A stretch of 64,000 nucleotides of DNA, taken from assembly GCA_947489685.1 (NCBI GenBank), contig CANLEM010000006.1, positions 62,001 to 126,000 on the forward strand, in the 5' to 3' direction. Below, one piece after another: positions 8,942 to 17,959 of this stretch (positions are counted from its first letter, which is position 1; every line of letters starts with the position of its first letter). Source of the stretch: an uncultured Aquimarina sp. (lineage in GTDB: Bacteria; Bacteroidota; Bacteroidia; Flavobacteriales; Flavobacteriaceae). Under the pieces are notes generated by a model. The model saw only the letters and a program-made list of their open reading frames with translations. It was not told the DNA's origin and did no database searches. Position numbers and translations under genes: made by a program.

Positions 8942-10205
8942 AATGTTTTTTTATGTATGGCTTATTACGGCACCACTTATGGCGCAAACTTATGTTTTGG
9001 ATACGATACAAAGCAAATATCCATTTATAAACTGGAAAGCCAACGAAATTAAGATGGCGGAGAATTCACCAGCCTTCAAAAAACTATTCCATAAATTAGA
9101 TACTATTGCCAATGGTGGAGAAGAAGATCTTCATGTTTTTCATATTGGAGGATCTCATATCCAGGCAGATATTTATTCAAACCGTTTACGGTCCTATTTG
9201 CAAACCATGAGTCCTACCGCAAAAGGACAACGCGGATTTATATATCCTTTTAGTATCGCCAAAACCAATAACCCTGGTAATTATAGAATAAAATATGATG
9301 GGCAATGGTCGGGATATCGATGTTCTGTTCGTAAAGATAGTGTGGCTTGGGGATTATCTGGGGTAACCGCAGTCTTTAAAGATTCTTTGGCAAATGTGAA
9401 AATAATTGCCAATGGAAATAACTATCATAAAAAAATGTATGATTTCAATAAAATCAGAATTTTTTATGATAACTGGAGCAAGGATTATGAGATATCATTT
9501 AAAGAAGATTCGCTAATTGTTGATATTGTCGAGAATAACGAAGCTCATTTTGTAGAGTATACTTTAAATAGAAAAGTCGAAGAAATAGATTTTTGTATAC
9601 AAAGAGTAGAAGGTGTAGAAAACCCAGAATTCTTAATGATGGGAATAGAGTTAATGAATGACAACAAAGGAATTCAATACACGTCGATTGGAGTAAATGG
9701 GGGGAGTTTTTCGTACTACGACAGATGCAAATACTTTGATGCTCAATTAATGTTGTATAAACCGGATTTGTTTATTGTTTCGGTAGGAACAAATGATGCA
9801 TATCACCCAGATTTTAACCCGGATGAGTATAAAGAGTATTATACAAGTCTTATCAAATTAATTCAGAAAGCAAACCCGGATTGTGCGGTATTATTAACCG
9901 TTCCCAATGATTCGTATTACAAGAAGAAATTCCCTAATCCACGTACAAGAATTGCCGAAAAAATCATTTACGAAGTAGCAAAAGAACAACAAATGGCCGT
10001 ATGGGATTTTTATGAAATTATGGGAGGTTTTAACTCTTCAAGAGATTGGTATAATAATAAATTAATGCCAAAAGATAGGATCCATTTTACGGTAATGGGA
10101 TATCGTATCAAGGCAGATCTTTTATTGCAGGCGCTAGCACATTCTTGGGAAAATGAATTAAAATTACCATCAAACTCTGTTTTGAATAAGATGATTAATG
10201 AATAG
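8928..10205 (+). CDS. second SGNH hydrolase-like secreted protein
   Basis: The preferred start is ATG 8928 (or the adjacent ATG 8931), which gives a normal signal peptide ending LMAQ; a TTG at 8904 is possible but would add eight residues in front of it. The gene overlaps the upstream SGNH gene by about 14 bases. The domain of about 400 residues shows block I as HIGGSHIQAD (GGS replaces the usual GDS, with Ser76 kept), block III as VGTNDAYH, and block V as DRIHFTVMGY (Asp383, His386). The enzyme probably acts in the periplasm with the next gene, an MBOAT protein, whose ATG overlaps its end by 8 bases. Esterase versus acetyltransferase activity cannot be told from sequence. Confidence 0.8.
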   Translation: MMKHKMFFYVWLITAPLMAQTYVLDTIQSKYPFINWKANEIKMAENSPAFKKLFHKLDTIANGGEEDLHVFHIGGSHIQADIYSNRLRSYLQTMSPTAKGQRGFIYPFSIAKTNNPGNYRIKYDGQWSGYRCSVRKDSVAWGLSGVTAVFKDSLANVKIIANGNNYHKKMYDFNKIRIFYDNWSKDYEISFKEDSLIVDIVENNEAHFVEYTLNRKVEEIDFCIQRVEGVENPEFLMMGIELMNDNKGIQYTSIGVNGGSFSYYDRCKYFDAQLMLYKPDLFIVSVGTNDAYHPDFNPDEYKEYYTSLIKLIQKANPDCAVLLTVPNDSYYKKKFPNPRTRIAEKIIYEVAKEQQMAVWDFYEIMGGFNSSRDWYNNKLMPKDRIHFTVMGYRIKADLLLQALAHSWENELKLPSNSVLNKMINE

Positions 10206-11856
10206 ACTTATTGACATATTCTCTTTTTCTGAAGATTCTCCATTAATCTTTACTCAAGCCGACTTTTGGGTATTCTTTGCAGCGGTATATTTTATCTATG
10301 CGTTGGTATATCGTAAACAAAATTTACGAAGTGCCTATCTTTTTGCTATTAGTATTTTATTCTATTATAAAACCAGTGGACTTTTTATAGGTATTTTACT
10401 ATTTAGTACTGTTAATGATTTTTTTCTGGGTAAAGCGATTTATAAAAGTAAATCGGATGCTGTTAAAAAGATGCTGGTCACAATTAGTGTGATTATTAAT
10501 CTGGGTACGTTATTTTATTTTAAATATGCATACTTTTTTACGGAGTCGTATAATTACCTTTTTCAAACAGACTACGGTGTAATAAACTATTTGGCGCAAT
10601 GGGCTAACACATGGACGGCGGTAGATTATTTTACGGTAGATAAAATTATTCTTCCGGTTGGAATCTCATTTTATACTTTTCAAACGATAAGTTACAGTGT
10701 GGATATATATAGGAAACAGATTAAACCTTTAAATTCGATTATCGATTTTGGGTTTTTTGTAAGCTTCTTTCCTCAATTAGTAGCAGGGCCAATCGTTAGA
10801 GCTTCGGATTTTGTACCGCAAATAAGAAAGCAAATCAATATAACCAAAGAAGAATTTGGTAGAGCTTCTTATATGATATTAAAGGGCTTGATAAAAAAAA
10901 TGTTGTTTGCAGACTATATAGCGGCCAATTTTATGGACAGGGTGTTTGATGTGCCCGAGATGTTTTCTGGGTTTACCAATATCATGGCTATGTTTGGGTA
11001 CTCTTTGCAGATTTACGGAGATTTTTCGGGATATACCGATATCGCAATAGGACTGGCGATGCTTATGGGGTATAAATTACCGGTTAATTTTAATTCTCCT
11101 TATAAAGCAATTCATTGTGGGGATTTTTGGAAACGATGGCACATATCTTTATCTAGTTGGCTTAAAGATTATTTGTATATCCCTATTGGTGGTAATCGCA
11201 ACGGTAGTATTTTTTCTTATGTTTTTATAATAGTATTTACATTTTTGGGTGCATTTGCATATGCCGATTTCGGGATAGCAATTATCGCCACTGCTGGTGC
11301 TGGTTTGGTATTAATAGTTACCTTGTTTTCATCTAGAATAGCATGGCATTTTAATCGAAATGTGAATATTATGATCACCATGTTGGTAGGAGGGTTATGG
11401 CATGGTGCCTCCTGGAAATTTGTAATCTGGGGTGGTCTTAATGGAATTGGGATTGTAACTTATAAATATTGGAGAAAAATTAGTCCATATGAGAACTCTA
11501 AAGCTTGGTATGCTTTATTGTGGAGAATTGCTTTGACTTTTGTATTTATTACTTTCACACGGATTTATTTCAGAGGTAATAGCATGGATCACATTAATCG
11601 CTTTTATCAACAAGTAATGACCAATATGGATTGGCAAAATGCTCTTTTAGTACTTTGGGAATATCGTATTGTATTTATTGTAATGTTAGTTGGGTACATC
11701 ACCCATTGGTTACCTTATCGTACCAAAGATTGGATCGAAGGTTTGTTTATTAAAAGCAATATGATCATTAAAGGATTAGTTGTTGTAGTTGTAGCAATTA
11801 TTTGTTACCAAACATACGCTGCAGATTTTCAACCATTTATTTATTTTCAATTTTAG
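10198..11856 (+). CDS. MBOAT family membrane O-acyltransferase (AlgI-like)
   Basis: A 552-residue polytopic membrane protein of the AlgI/DltB branch of MBOAT. Signatures are FFPQLVAGPIVRASDF, GDFWKRWHISLSSWL (His315) and GGLWHGASWKFVIWGGLNG (His402, the invariant MBOAT histidine). AlgI-type proteins pass acetyl groups from a cytoplasmic donor across the inner membrane to periplasmic partners that modify polysaccharides. Here the partners are very likely the two SGNH proteins encoded immediately upstream; the coding regions overlap, which suggests translational coupling and a fixed ratio. The acceptor glycan is not encoded nearby, since no alginate or cellulose synthase gene is in the window. 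Confidence 0.92.
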   Translation: MNRLIDIFSFSEDSPLIFTQADFWVFFAAVYFIYALVYRKQNLRSAYLFAISILFYYKTSGLFIGILLFSTVNDFFLGKAIYKSKSDAVKKMLVTISVIINLGTLFYFKYAYFFTESYNYLFQTDYGVINYLAQWANTWTAVDYFTVDKIILPVGISFYTFQTISYSVDIYRKQIKPLNSIIDFGFFVSFFPQLVAGPIVRASDFVPQIRKQINITKEEFGRASYMILKGLIKKMLFADYIAANFMDRVFDVPEMFSGFTNIMAMFGYSLQIYGDFSGYTDIAIGLAMLMGYKLPVNFNSPYKAIHCGDFWKRWHISLSSWLKDYLYIPIGGNRNGSIFSYVFIIVFTFLGAFAYADFGIAIIATAGAGLVLIVTLFSSRIAWHFNRNVNIMITMLVGGLWHGASWKFVIWGGLNGIGIVTYKYWRKISPYENSKAWYALLWRIALTFVFITFTRIYFRGNSMDHINRFYQQVMTNMDWQNALLVLWEYRIVFIVMLVGYITHWLPYRTKDWIEGLFIKSNMIIKGLVVVVVAIICYQTYAADFQPFIYFQF

Positions 11857-11864
11857 ATAGTAAT

Positions 11865-12518
11865 TTGTTTCAACATATTCATCCATATCAGCCTTTTTTC
11901 CCCGAAGGAGCGACTAGACTTATCATAGGTACGCTACCTCCACCACGCTTTACTACGGGAGATCTTAACGATAGAGATGTTGATTTTTGTTATGGTAGTA
12001 GTAATGGATTATTATGGCCTGTGTTGGATCGTATTTTTGAACTACATCTTAAATATGAAACTACTGCATATGCTGCCGATCAGCGAAAAAACTTTTTAAC
12101 CAATAAAGGTATAGGTGTATGTGATATTGTAGATCGTTGCGAACGTGATAAAATTGATGCTTCGGATTTAGGAATGCAAAATATAAAATTACGAGATATT
12201 ATATCGTATTTAAAACAATACCCCAAAATAGATACACTAATTTTTACTGGAGGAAACAGTAAAAATGGACCCGAATATTTCTTTAGAAAACATATAAAAG
12301 ATTACGGTATAACATTAGAACCCGTATCTAATGATGTTCCTAGAATTCATCAATTTAATATTGAAGACCGAACTGTTCAAACTATTTCGCTAACCGCTCC
12401 ATCTGGTGCAGCAAATCGTGCGATTGGGAGTATGCAACAATATAAAGATCTCAAAAAGAAAGACCCTAAATTCAATACCATGGATTTTAGAGTGCTACAG
12501 TATCGTCCTTATTTTTAA
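11865..12518 (+). CDS. uracil-DNA glycosylase superfamily-like protein
   Basis: The frame is open through the end of the MBOAT gene, but the protein only begins to look natural at TTG 11865 (MFQHIHPYQPFFPEG), nine bases after the MBOAT stop; an upstream TTG at 11802 would read through the overlap. The resulting protein is about 217 residues. It starts with RLIIGTLPPPRF, then has DFCYGSSNGLLWPVLDRIF, TLIFTGGNSKNG and a C-terminal LTAPSGAANRAIG motif. A GTxPPP-like first motif and a late Ser/Ala-rich SGAANR motif match the layout of the uracil-DNA glycosylase/Mug superfamily. A DNA-repair role is inferred only; no catalytic residue was confirmed. Confidence 0.6.
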   Translation: MFQHIHPYQPFFPEGATRLIIGTLPPPRFTTGDLNDRDVDFCYGSSNGLLWPVLDRIFELHLKYETTAYAADQRKNFLTNKGIGVCDIVDRCERDKIDASDLGMQNIKLRDIISYLKQYPKIDTLIFTGGNSKNGPEYFFRKHIKDYGITLEPVSNDVPRIHQFNIEDRTVQTISLTAPSGAANRAIGSMQQYKDLKKKDPKFNTMDFRVLQYRPYF

Positions 12519-12591
12519 CCAGCATGTTCGCGGCCTTATCAGATGACAATATCAATCTATTTTTTGTGATCTTTTTTAAGGAGATTAAAAG

Positions 12592-12631
12592 AAAAACCCT
12601 AAAATCTTTATTTAAAATTTTAAGGTTTTCA
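12592..12631. terminator. hairpin between convergent genes
   Basis: aaaaccctaaaat and attttaaggtttt form a 13-base inverted repeat with one mismatch, between the plus-strand glycosylase-like gene and the minus-strand THX gene. It is AT-rich and without long T-runs, so it is a moderate candidate for a shared terminator. Confidence 0.4.
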
Positions 12632-12646
12632 TGAAGTTATTTTAAC

Positions 12647-12826
12647 TTATTCTGATTTTTTTTCAGCTTTCTTTTTTGTTGGTTTTTTCGCAGCTGTTTT
12701 CTTTGTGGCTACTTTAGCCTTTGGCTTTGCGGTCGTATTAATTTTTGACTTTTTACGACGCCTTAACCTACCAAAAGTACCTATGCAGATTTTACCGCGA
12801 CGTGTTTTTTTATCTCCTTTACCCAT
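12647..12826 (-). CDS. 30S ribosomal protein THX family
   Basis: A 59-residue, very basic protein read directly on the minus strand: it begins MGKGDKKTRRGKICIGTFGR and ends in a lysine/alanine tail (TKKTAAKKPTKKKAEKK). The MGKGDKKTxRGKI start is diagnostic of the THX (S31e-type) small-subunit proteins common in Bacteroidota, which bind near the head of the 30S ribosome. The alanine/lysine extension resembles histone-H1-like tails and makes it longer than the Thermus protein. It lies 134 bases downstream of trpA on the same strand but is unrelated in function, and probably has its own promoter. Confidence 0.9.
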   Translation of the reverse strand: MGKGDKKTRRGKICIGTFGRLRRRKKSKINTTAKPKAKVATKKTAAKKPTKKKAEKKSE

Positions 12827-12960
12827 ACATTAAGCTTTATTTCTGTTTATTAATAAAATATTTAAACAATTGATTTTGTGTATTTTACTAATTTAAGAAT
12901 TTATATAGAAAAAAAGAAATAAGCTCTAGATTTCAATTTTAATAAGAAATATTATCCTAA

Positions 12961-13746
12961 TCATCTAATTTTTTTAACAAAGTCATCTATGGTATCTACT
13001 CCGTTATGAGTTAAATGTTTAATAAAGGCAGAACCAATAATGGCACCTTTGGTCGTTTTGGTGGCTTGTGTAAAGGTTTCATTATTACTAATACCAAAGC
13101 CTACAATCTGTGGATTTTTTAGTTGTAACTCTTCAATACGTTCAAAATATTCTTGTTGCACATCGCCAAATGTACTTTTTGCTCCGGTTGTACTTGCAGA
13201 GCTCACCATATAAATAAAGCCATTAGAAACAGTATCGATAAACTTTATGCGCTCGTCTGAAGTTTGCGGAGTGATTAAAAAAACATTTATTAACCCATAT
13301 TTTTCAAATGTTTTTCTGTAATGCTCATTATACTCTGCTACCGGTAAATCTGGAATTATTAATCCATCAATACCTATTTCCTGACATTTAGCACAAAAAG
13401 CTTCCACTCCATATTGCATCATAGGATTAAAGTACCCCATAATGATTAATGGAATATTGACGGATTTTCTAATATCTTTTAACTGTTCGAAAAGAATTTT
13501 GGTGGTCATTCCGTTTTTAAGAGCTACGGTCGAACTTTCTTGAATGGTTGGTCCGTCGGCCAGAGGATCGCTAAATGGAAGACCAATTTCGATCATGTCT
13601 ACACCACTTTTTTCAAGATCTTCAATTATTTTGACGGTATCCTGAAGCGAAGGATACCCGGCAGTAAAATATATAGAAAGTAACTTTTTCTCTTCAGCTA
13701 ATTTTTGGTTTATTCTGTTTTTCATCAGTGTTTTATTTTCTATCAT
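12961..13746 (-). CDS. trpA: tryptophan synthase alpha subunit
   Basis: The 261-residue protein is a TIM-barrel tryptophan synthase alpha chain, cleaving indole-3-glycerol phosphate to indole and glyceraldehyde-3-phosphate and channelling indole to TrpB. Catalytic Glu53 lies in MIEIGLPFSDPLADGP and Asp64 in the same motif; the phosphate loop GFGISN is also present. It is the last gene of the trp operon, nine bases after trpB. An internal ATG at residue 8 (MKNRINQK) is an alternative start and would leave a more typical N-terminus. Confidence 0.97.
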   Translation of the reverse strand: MIENKTLMKNRINQKLAEEKKLLSIYFTAGYPSLQDTVKIIEDLEKSGVDMIEIGLPFSDPLADGPTIQESSTVALKNGMTTKILFEQLKDIRKSVNIPLIIMGYFNPMMQYGVEAFCAKCQEIGIDGLIIPDLPVAEYNEHYRKTFEKYGLINVFLITPQTSDERIKFIDTVSNGFIYMVSSASTTGAKSTFGDVQQEYFERIEELQLKNPQIVGFGISNNETFTQATKTTKGAIIGSAFIKHLTHNGVDTIDDFVKKIR

Positions 13747-13755
13747 GATGATGTA

Positions 13756-14937
13756 TTATAATTTAAAATAATCGATGTAGGTATTTAGGTCTTTATCTCC
13801 ACGTCCAGAAAGACTGATGACTACAACATCATCTGGTTTAAATTTTTTGTCGTTAAAAATCGCCAGTGCGTGCGATGATTCTATCGCCGGAATAATTCCT
13901 TCTAGTTGAGATAATTCTAAACCTGCGGTCATGGCATCATCATCTGTAACCGAGTAAAACTCTCCTCGCCCTGACTTGTACAGATGAGAGTGTAATGGTC
14001 CAACTCCTGGATAATCAAGACCTGCCGAAATAGAATATGGTTCGGTGATCTGCCCATCTGGCGTTTGCATAAGTAATGTTTTGCAGCCATGAATGATTCC
14101 TTCATTACCCAATTGAGAAGTCGCAGCACTCTCGCCACTATATACTCCTTTACCCGCAGCTTCTACTGCAATAATACCTACACTGGGTTCATCGAGAAAA
14201 TGATAATAGGTACCTGCAGCATTACTACCACCACCAATACAAGCGACTACATAATCTGGGTTTTCTTTACCTTCTTTTTCTTTAAGTTGCCATTTGATCT
14301 CTTCAGAAATGATGGATTGAAATCTGGTAACCATATCGGGATATGGATGAGGTCCTATTGCAGAACCAATAATGTAATGTGTATCAACAGGGTTGTTAAT
14401 CCAATCTCGGATTGCTTCGTTGGTTGCATCTTTTAGCGTTTTACTACCTGATTTTGCCGGGACAACTTCTGCACCAAGCATTTTCATTCTTGCCACGTTG
14501 GGCGCCTGGCGTTTGATATCTATTTCACCCATATATACAACACACTTGATTCCCATTAAAGCACAAACTGTTGCAGTAGCCACTCCATGTTGTCCTGCAC
14601 CGGTTTCGGCAATAATTCGGTTTTTACCCAATCGTTTAGCAACAAGTATTTGTCCTATGGTATTATTAACCTTATGAGCTCCCGTATGATTAAGATCTTC
14701 GCGTTTAAGGTATACTTTGGTATTGTGTTTTTCAGAAAGTCGTTTGGCAAAATATAGAGGAGAAGGGCGGCCTACATAATCTTTCAATAATTGATTGAAT
14801 TCTTCTTTAAAAGAAGGTTCATTAGTAATTTCTAGATAACTTTTGCGTAACTCTTCTACATTGGGGTACAGCATTTCGGGGATGTATGCACCTCCAAAAT
14901 CTCCGTAATACCCCTTTTCATTTACTTGGTAACTCAT
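13756..14937 (-). CDS. trpB: tryptophan synthase beta subunit
   Basis: A 393-residue PLP enzyme that joins indole and serine to make tryptophan. The PLP lysine is Lys89 in LNHTGAHKVNN, and the glycine-rich phosphate-binding loop is CIGGGSNAAG. The length and the sequence KREDLNHTGAHK place it in the standard TrpB1 class, which works as an alpha2-beta2 complex with the adjacent TrpA. The start overlaps the end of trpF by four bases (ATGA-type), as expected in a tightly translated operon. No key residue is missing. Confidence 0.98.
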   Translation of the reverse strand: MSYQVNEKGYYGDFGGAYIPEMLYPNVEELRKSYLEITNEPSFKEEFNQLLKDYVGRPSPLYFAKRLSEKHNTKVYLKREDLNHTGAHKVNNTIGQILVAKRLGKNRIIAETGAGQHGVATATVCALMGIKCVVYMGEIDIKRQAPNVARMKMLGAEVVPAKSGSKTLKDATNEAIRDWINNPVDTHYIIGSAIGPHPYPDMVTRFQSIISEEIKWQLKEKEGKENPDYVVACIGGGSNAAGTYYHFLDEPSVGIIAVEAAGKGVYSGESAATSQLGNEGIIHGCKTLLMQTPDGQITEPYSISAGLDYPGVGPLHSHLYKSGRGEFYSVTDDDAMTAGLELSQLEGIIPAIESSHALAIFNDKKFKPDDVVVISLSGRGDKDLNTYIDYFKL

Positions 14938-15596
14938 AATGTGGTTTTTTTATTTCTTTTGTCTGAAGGATATATGTGCTTCTTAAATTCGATTAGTTTG
15001 TCAATGTTTTTTAATCCTGGTTGGGTTTCAAATTTGCTATTAACATCAAGGGCATAAATGGGTAAGTTCGTCTTAAGAATGGCTTGTATTTTGTCTATTT
15101 CTTCAAGTCCGATACCACCGCTCAATATGAACGGAGTTTTAGACGAGTAATTTGCTAATACACTCCAGTCAAACGTATATCCATTACCTCCTTTTTCTTT
15201 TCCTTTGGTGTCGAATAAGAAATAATCTACTATCCCTTCATAGGGGTTTAAGGTAGAAAAGTCGAACTCATCTTTGATAGAGAATACTTTAAATAGCTCT
15301 ATCTTATCATATAGTGACTCTAATTTTTGTTTTAATTCCTGACAAAAATGTGAAGTCTCGTCTCCGTGCAATTGTATCGCTTTAAAACCGTATTCTTTAG
15401 TTTTTTTAACAATAAAATCAATAGATGCATTTACAAAAACCCCCGTCTTTTTTATGTGTGCTGGTAACTCTGCAATTGGTCCTGTAAAGTTTCTGGGAGA
15501 TTTCTCATAGAAAATAAAACCTAAATAGTCTGGTTGCAGACTAGCAATGGCTTCTATATTTTCTTGATATTTCATTCCACAGATTTTTAGCTTCAT
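14934..15596 (-). CDS. trpF: phosphoribosylanthranilate isomerase
   Basis: A 220-residue TIM barrel that converts phosphoribosylanthranilate to CdRP, third step from anthranilate. The N-terminal KICGM motif carries the catalytic cysteine, and the catalytic aspartate is in the late YALDVNSKFE stretch. GLKNIDKL follows. It is a separate gene here, unlike the fused TrpCF of E. coli. Its ATG overlaps the end of trpC by four bases and its end overlaps trpB by four. Confidence 0.96.
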   Translation of the reverse strand: MKLKICGMKYQENIEAIASLQPDYLGFIFYEKSPRNFTGPIAELPAHIKKTGVFVNASIDFIVKKTKEYGFKAIQLHGDETSHFCQELKQKLESLYDKIELFKVFSIKDEFDFSTLNPYEGIVDYFLFDTKGKEKGGNGYTFDWSVLANYSSKTPFILSGGIGLEEIDKIQAILKTNLPIYALDVNSKFETQPGLKNIDKLIEFKKHIYPSDKRNKKTTL

Positions 15597-16378
15597 GATT
15601 TTAAATTTTTTATAAATTCAATTGCATTCGCCCCAGGGTTTTCGGTTTTCATAAAATTTTCTCCGATTAAAAAACCTTTATATCCGTATTGTTGGAGATC
15701 TTTTATAGCAGCAACGCTACTAATACCACTTTCTGAAACTTTTACAAAGTCATCTGGGATTTGTGTACTAAGAGCTTTGCTAATCTCTGTGCTGACCTCA
15801 AATGTTTTTAAATTTCGATTATTTACGCCTAGCATATCTAAAGATGGCATAATGGATTTTTCTAATTCTTCTTGATTGTGCACTTCTAGTAATACATCAA
15901 GAGATAAGCTTTTTGCAAATTCAGATAATACTTTAATTTGATCTCGGGTAAGTACCGCAGCAATTAATAGTATGACATCAGCGCCATATGCTTTGGCTTC
16001 TAGTAACTGATATTCGTCTATAATAAATTCTTTACGAAGCAATGGTAATTGAACAGCTGCTCTTGCTAACAAAAGATCATCCAAAGAACCCCCAAAATAC
16101 TTTCCATCTGTTAGAACCGACATTCCGCAAACTTCGGCAGTTTCATAACCCAAAGCAACATCTTGTACACTTACTTTTTGATTGATAACCGCTTTAGAAG
16201 GGGATCGTCTTTTATGTTCTGCAATGATACCTGTAGCACTATTTCGCAATGTTGTAGCCAAAGAGCTCGTGTTGCGTTGAAACAATACAGAGTTTTCTAA
16301 TTGATTTACGGGGATTAAGCTTTTTTTTAGTGCTACTTCTTTATGTTTGTCGGCAACTATTTTATCTAGTATATTCAT
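15593..16378 (-). CDS. trpC: indole-3-glycerol phosphate synthase
   Basis: A 261-residue TIM-barrel enzyme closing the indole ring of CdRP to give indole-3-glycerol phosphate. Family motifs are IIAEHKRRSPSKA (catalytic lysine region), LLRKEFIIDEYQL, the substrate-binding LGVNNRNLKTFE and SESGIS. It sits two bases downstream of trpD and overlaps trpF at its end. The single-domain form agrees with separate trpC and trpF genes. Confidence 0.97.
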   Translation of the reverse strand: MNILDKIVADKHKEVALKKSLIPVNQLENSVLFQRNTSSLATTLRNSATGIIAEHKRRSPSKAVINQKVSVQDVALGYETAEVCGMSVLTDGKYFGGSLDDLLLARAAVQLPLLRKEFIIDEYQLLEAKAYGADVILLIAAVLTRDQIKVLSEFAKSLSLDVLLEVHNQEELEKSIMPSLDMLGVNNRNLKTFEVSTEISKALSTQIPDDFVKVSESGISSVAAIKDLQQYGYKGFLIGENFMKTENPGANAIEFIKNLKS

Positions 16379-16380
16379 GA

Positions 16381-17376
16381 TTAGTTCTTACTGAGTTCTT
16401 GAACTTTTTTAAGAGCTGTTAAGCCTTTACCTGATAATAGTGATTCTTTGGCTCTTTCAAACCCTTGTATAGGATCTAATCCATCAACCGTGGCAATTGC
16501 CATTCCTGCATTTGCGCAGATTACATTATTTTGTGCTTCAGTTCCTTTTCCATTCAAAATATTCATAAATATATCTGCAGATTCTGAAACGGAGTCACCA
16601 CCAGTTATTTCTTCTTGTTTTAAGGTTGAGACACCAAAATCGGAAGGAGTAAGTATTCCTTCGGTATGATTTGAAATGGTTTTGGTGCTTCCGGTTAGTG
16701 ATATTTCATCGTAACCATCTAAAGCATGAATAATTGTAAAATTTTTATCGGTATTTTGATATAGGTACCCATACATTCTAGCTAATTCTAGATTAAACAC
16801 ACCTACGATTTGATTCTTAGGAAAAGCAGGATTTACCATTGGACCGAGCATATTAAAAAATGTTTTCACGCCTAATTCTCTTCGGATAGGAGCTACATTT
16901 TTCATTGCTGGGTGAAACAAAGGGGCATGTAATACACAAATACCCGCTTCATCGATACTACGTTTTAAAAAGTCTTTGTCATTACTAAATTTGATGCCCA
17001 AGTGTTCCATAACATTAGAGCTCCCACACTTTGAAGAAACTCCGTAATTACCATGTTTGGTTACTTTAATACCTGCACCTGCAGATACGAAAGATGACAA
17101 AGTAGAAATATTAAAAGTGTCTTTTCCGTCGCCCCCCGTACCGCAAAGGTCTATAGGGTTATATTCGCTAAGATCAACCGCCAGGCAAAGTTCTAGTAAA
17201 GCATCTCTAAACCCTTCTAGCTCTTCAATGGTTATGCTGCGCATCATATAAACCGTAAGAAAAGACGCAATCTGACTTTGATTATAGTCTCCTTTAGAAA
17301 TATTGACCAAAACACTTTTGGCTTCGTCCTTGGAGATGGTTTCGTGATTGATTAATCGATTGAGTAATTGTTTCAT
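16381..17376 (-). CDS. trpD: anthranilate phosphoribosyltransferase
   Basis: A 331-residue enzyme that attaches phosphoribosyl from PRPP to anthranilate. The signature CGTGGDGKDTFNIST (PRPP and magnesium site) lies near residue 80, followed by KHGNYGVSSKCGSSNVME and the anthranilate-site arginine in APIRRELGVKTFFN. It is not fused to the glutamine amidotransferase, which is encoded seven bases upstream as trpG. A minor oddity is that several residues in the second PRPP loop differ from E. coli, as is normal for Bacteroidota. Confidence 0.97.
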   Translation of the reverse strand: MKQLLNRLINHETISKDEAKSVLVNISKGDYNQSQIASFLTVYMMRSITIEELEGFRDALLELCLAVDLSEYNPIDLCGTGGDGKDTFNISTLSSFVSAGAGIKVTKHGNYGVSSKCGSSNVMEHLGIKFSNDKDFLKRSIDEAGICVLHAPLFHPAMKNVAPIRRELGVKTFFNMLGPMVNPAFPKNQIVGVFNLELARMYGYLYQNTDKNFTIIHALDGYDEISLTGSTKTISNHTEGILTPSDFGVSTLKQEEITGGDSVSESADIFMNILNGKGTEAQNNVICANAGMAIATVDGLDPIQGFERAKESLLSGKGLTALKKVQELSKN

Positions 17377-17383
17377 ATCAGAT

Positions 17384-17956
17384 TTAATTATTAACCCAGT
17401 TTTCTAACATTTTTTTACCATCAGGAGTCAATACAGATTCTGGATGAAACTGTACTCCCCGTACATCCAAATCTCTATGACGTAAAGACATAATTTGTCC
17501 GTTTTGATCATAGGATGTAACCTCTAGACAATCGGGTAAATCTTTATCGTTTACAACCCATGAGTGATATCTGCCTACATCAAATTTTTCATTTAATCCA
17601 TCAAAAAGAGGTTCATTAGATACCGATAAAGTAACATTTGTTGCTACGCCATGATAGACTTCGTCTAGATTAATAAGACTTCCTCCAAAAACTTCTCCAA
17701 TAGCTTGTTGACCCAGGCAAACCCCAAAAATGCTTTTTGTAGCGGCATATTTGCTAATAATATCTTTTAATAAACCTGCTTCTTCGGGTATTCCTGGCCC
17801 TGGAGAAAGGAGTATTTTTTGAAAAGGTGCCACGTCTTCTAACCGTAATTGATCATTTCGTTTTACGGTAACTTCACAATCTAAATCTTCGAGATAGTGT
17901 ACTAAGTTGTACACAAAAGAATCGTAGTTGTCTATTACTAATATTTTTTTATTCAT
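17384..17956 (-). CDS. trpG: anthranilate synthase glutamine amidotransferase component
   Basis: A 190-residue class I glutamine amidotransferase that feeds ammonia to TrpE. The catalytic triad is Cys80 in GVCLGQQAIGE, and His171 and Glu173 in VQFHPES. The LSPGPGIPEEAG motif is typical of TrpG/PabA. Because such subunits can serve both anthranilate and aminodeoxychorismate synthases, a dual role is possible, but its place right after trpE points to tryptophan synthesis. Confidence 0.95.
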   Translation of the reverse strand: MNKKILVIDNYDSFVYNLVHYLEDLDCEVTVKRNDQLRLEDVAPFQKILLSPGPGIPEEAGLLKDIISKYAATKSIFGVCLGQQAIGEVFGGSLINLDEVYHGVATNVTLSVSNEPLFDGLNEKFDVGRYHSWVVNDKDLPDCLEVTSYDQNGQIMSLRHRDLDVRGVQFHPESVLTPDGKKMLENWVNN

Positions 17957-17959
17957 CGT

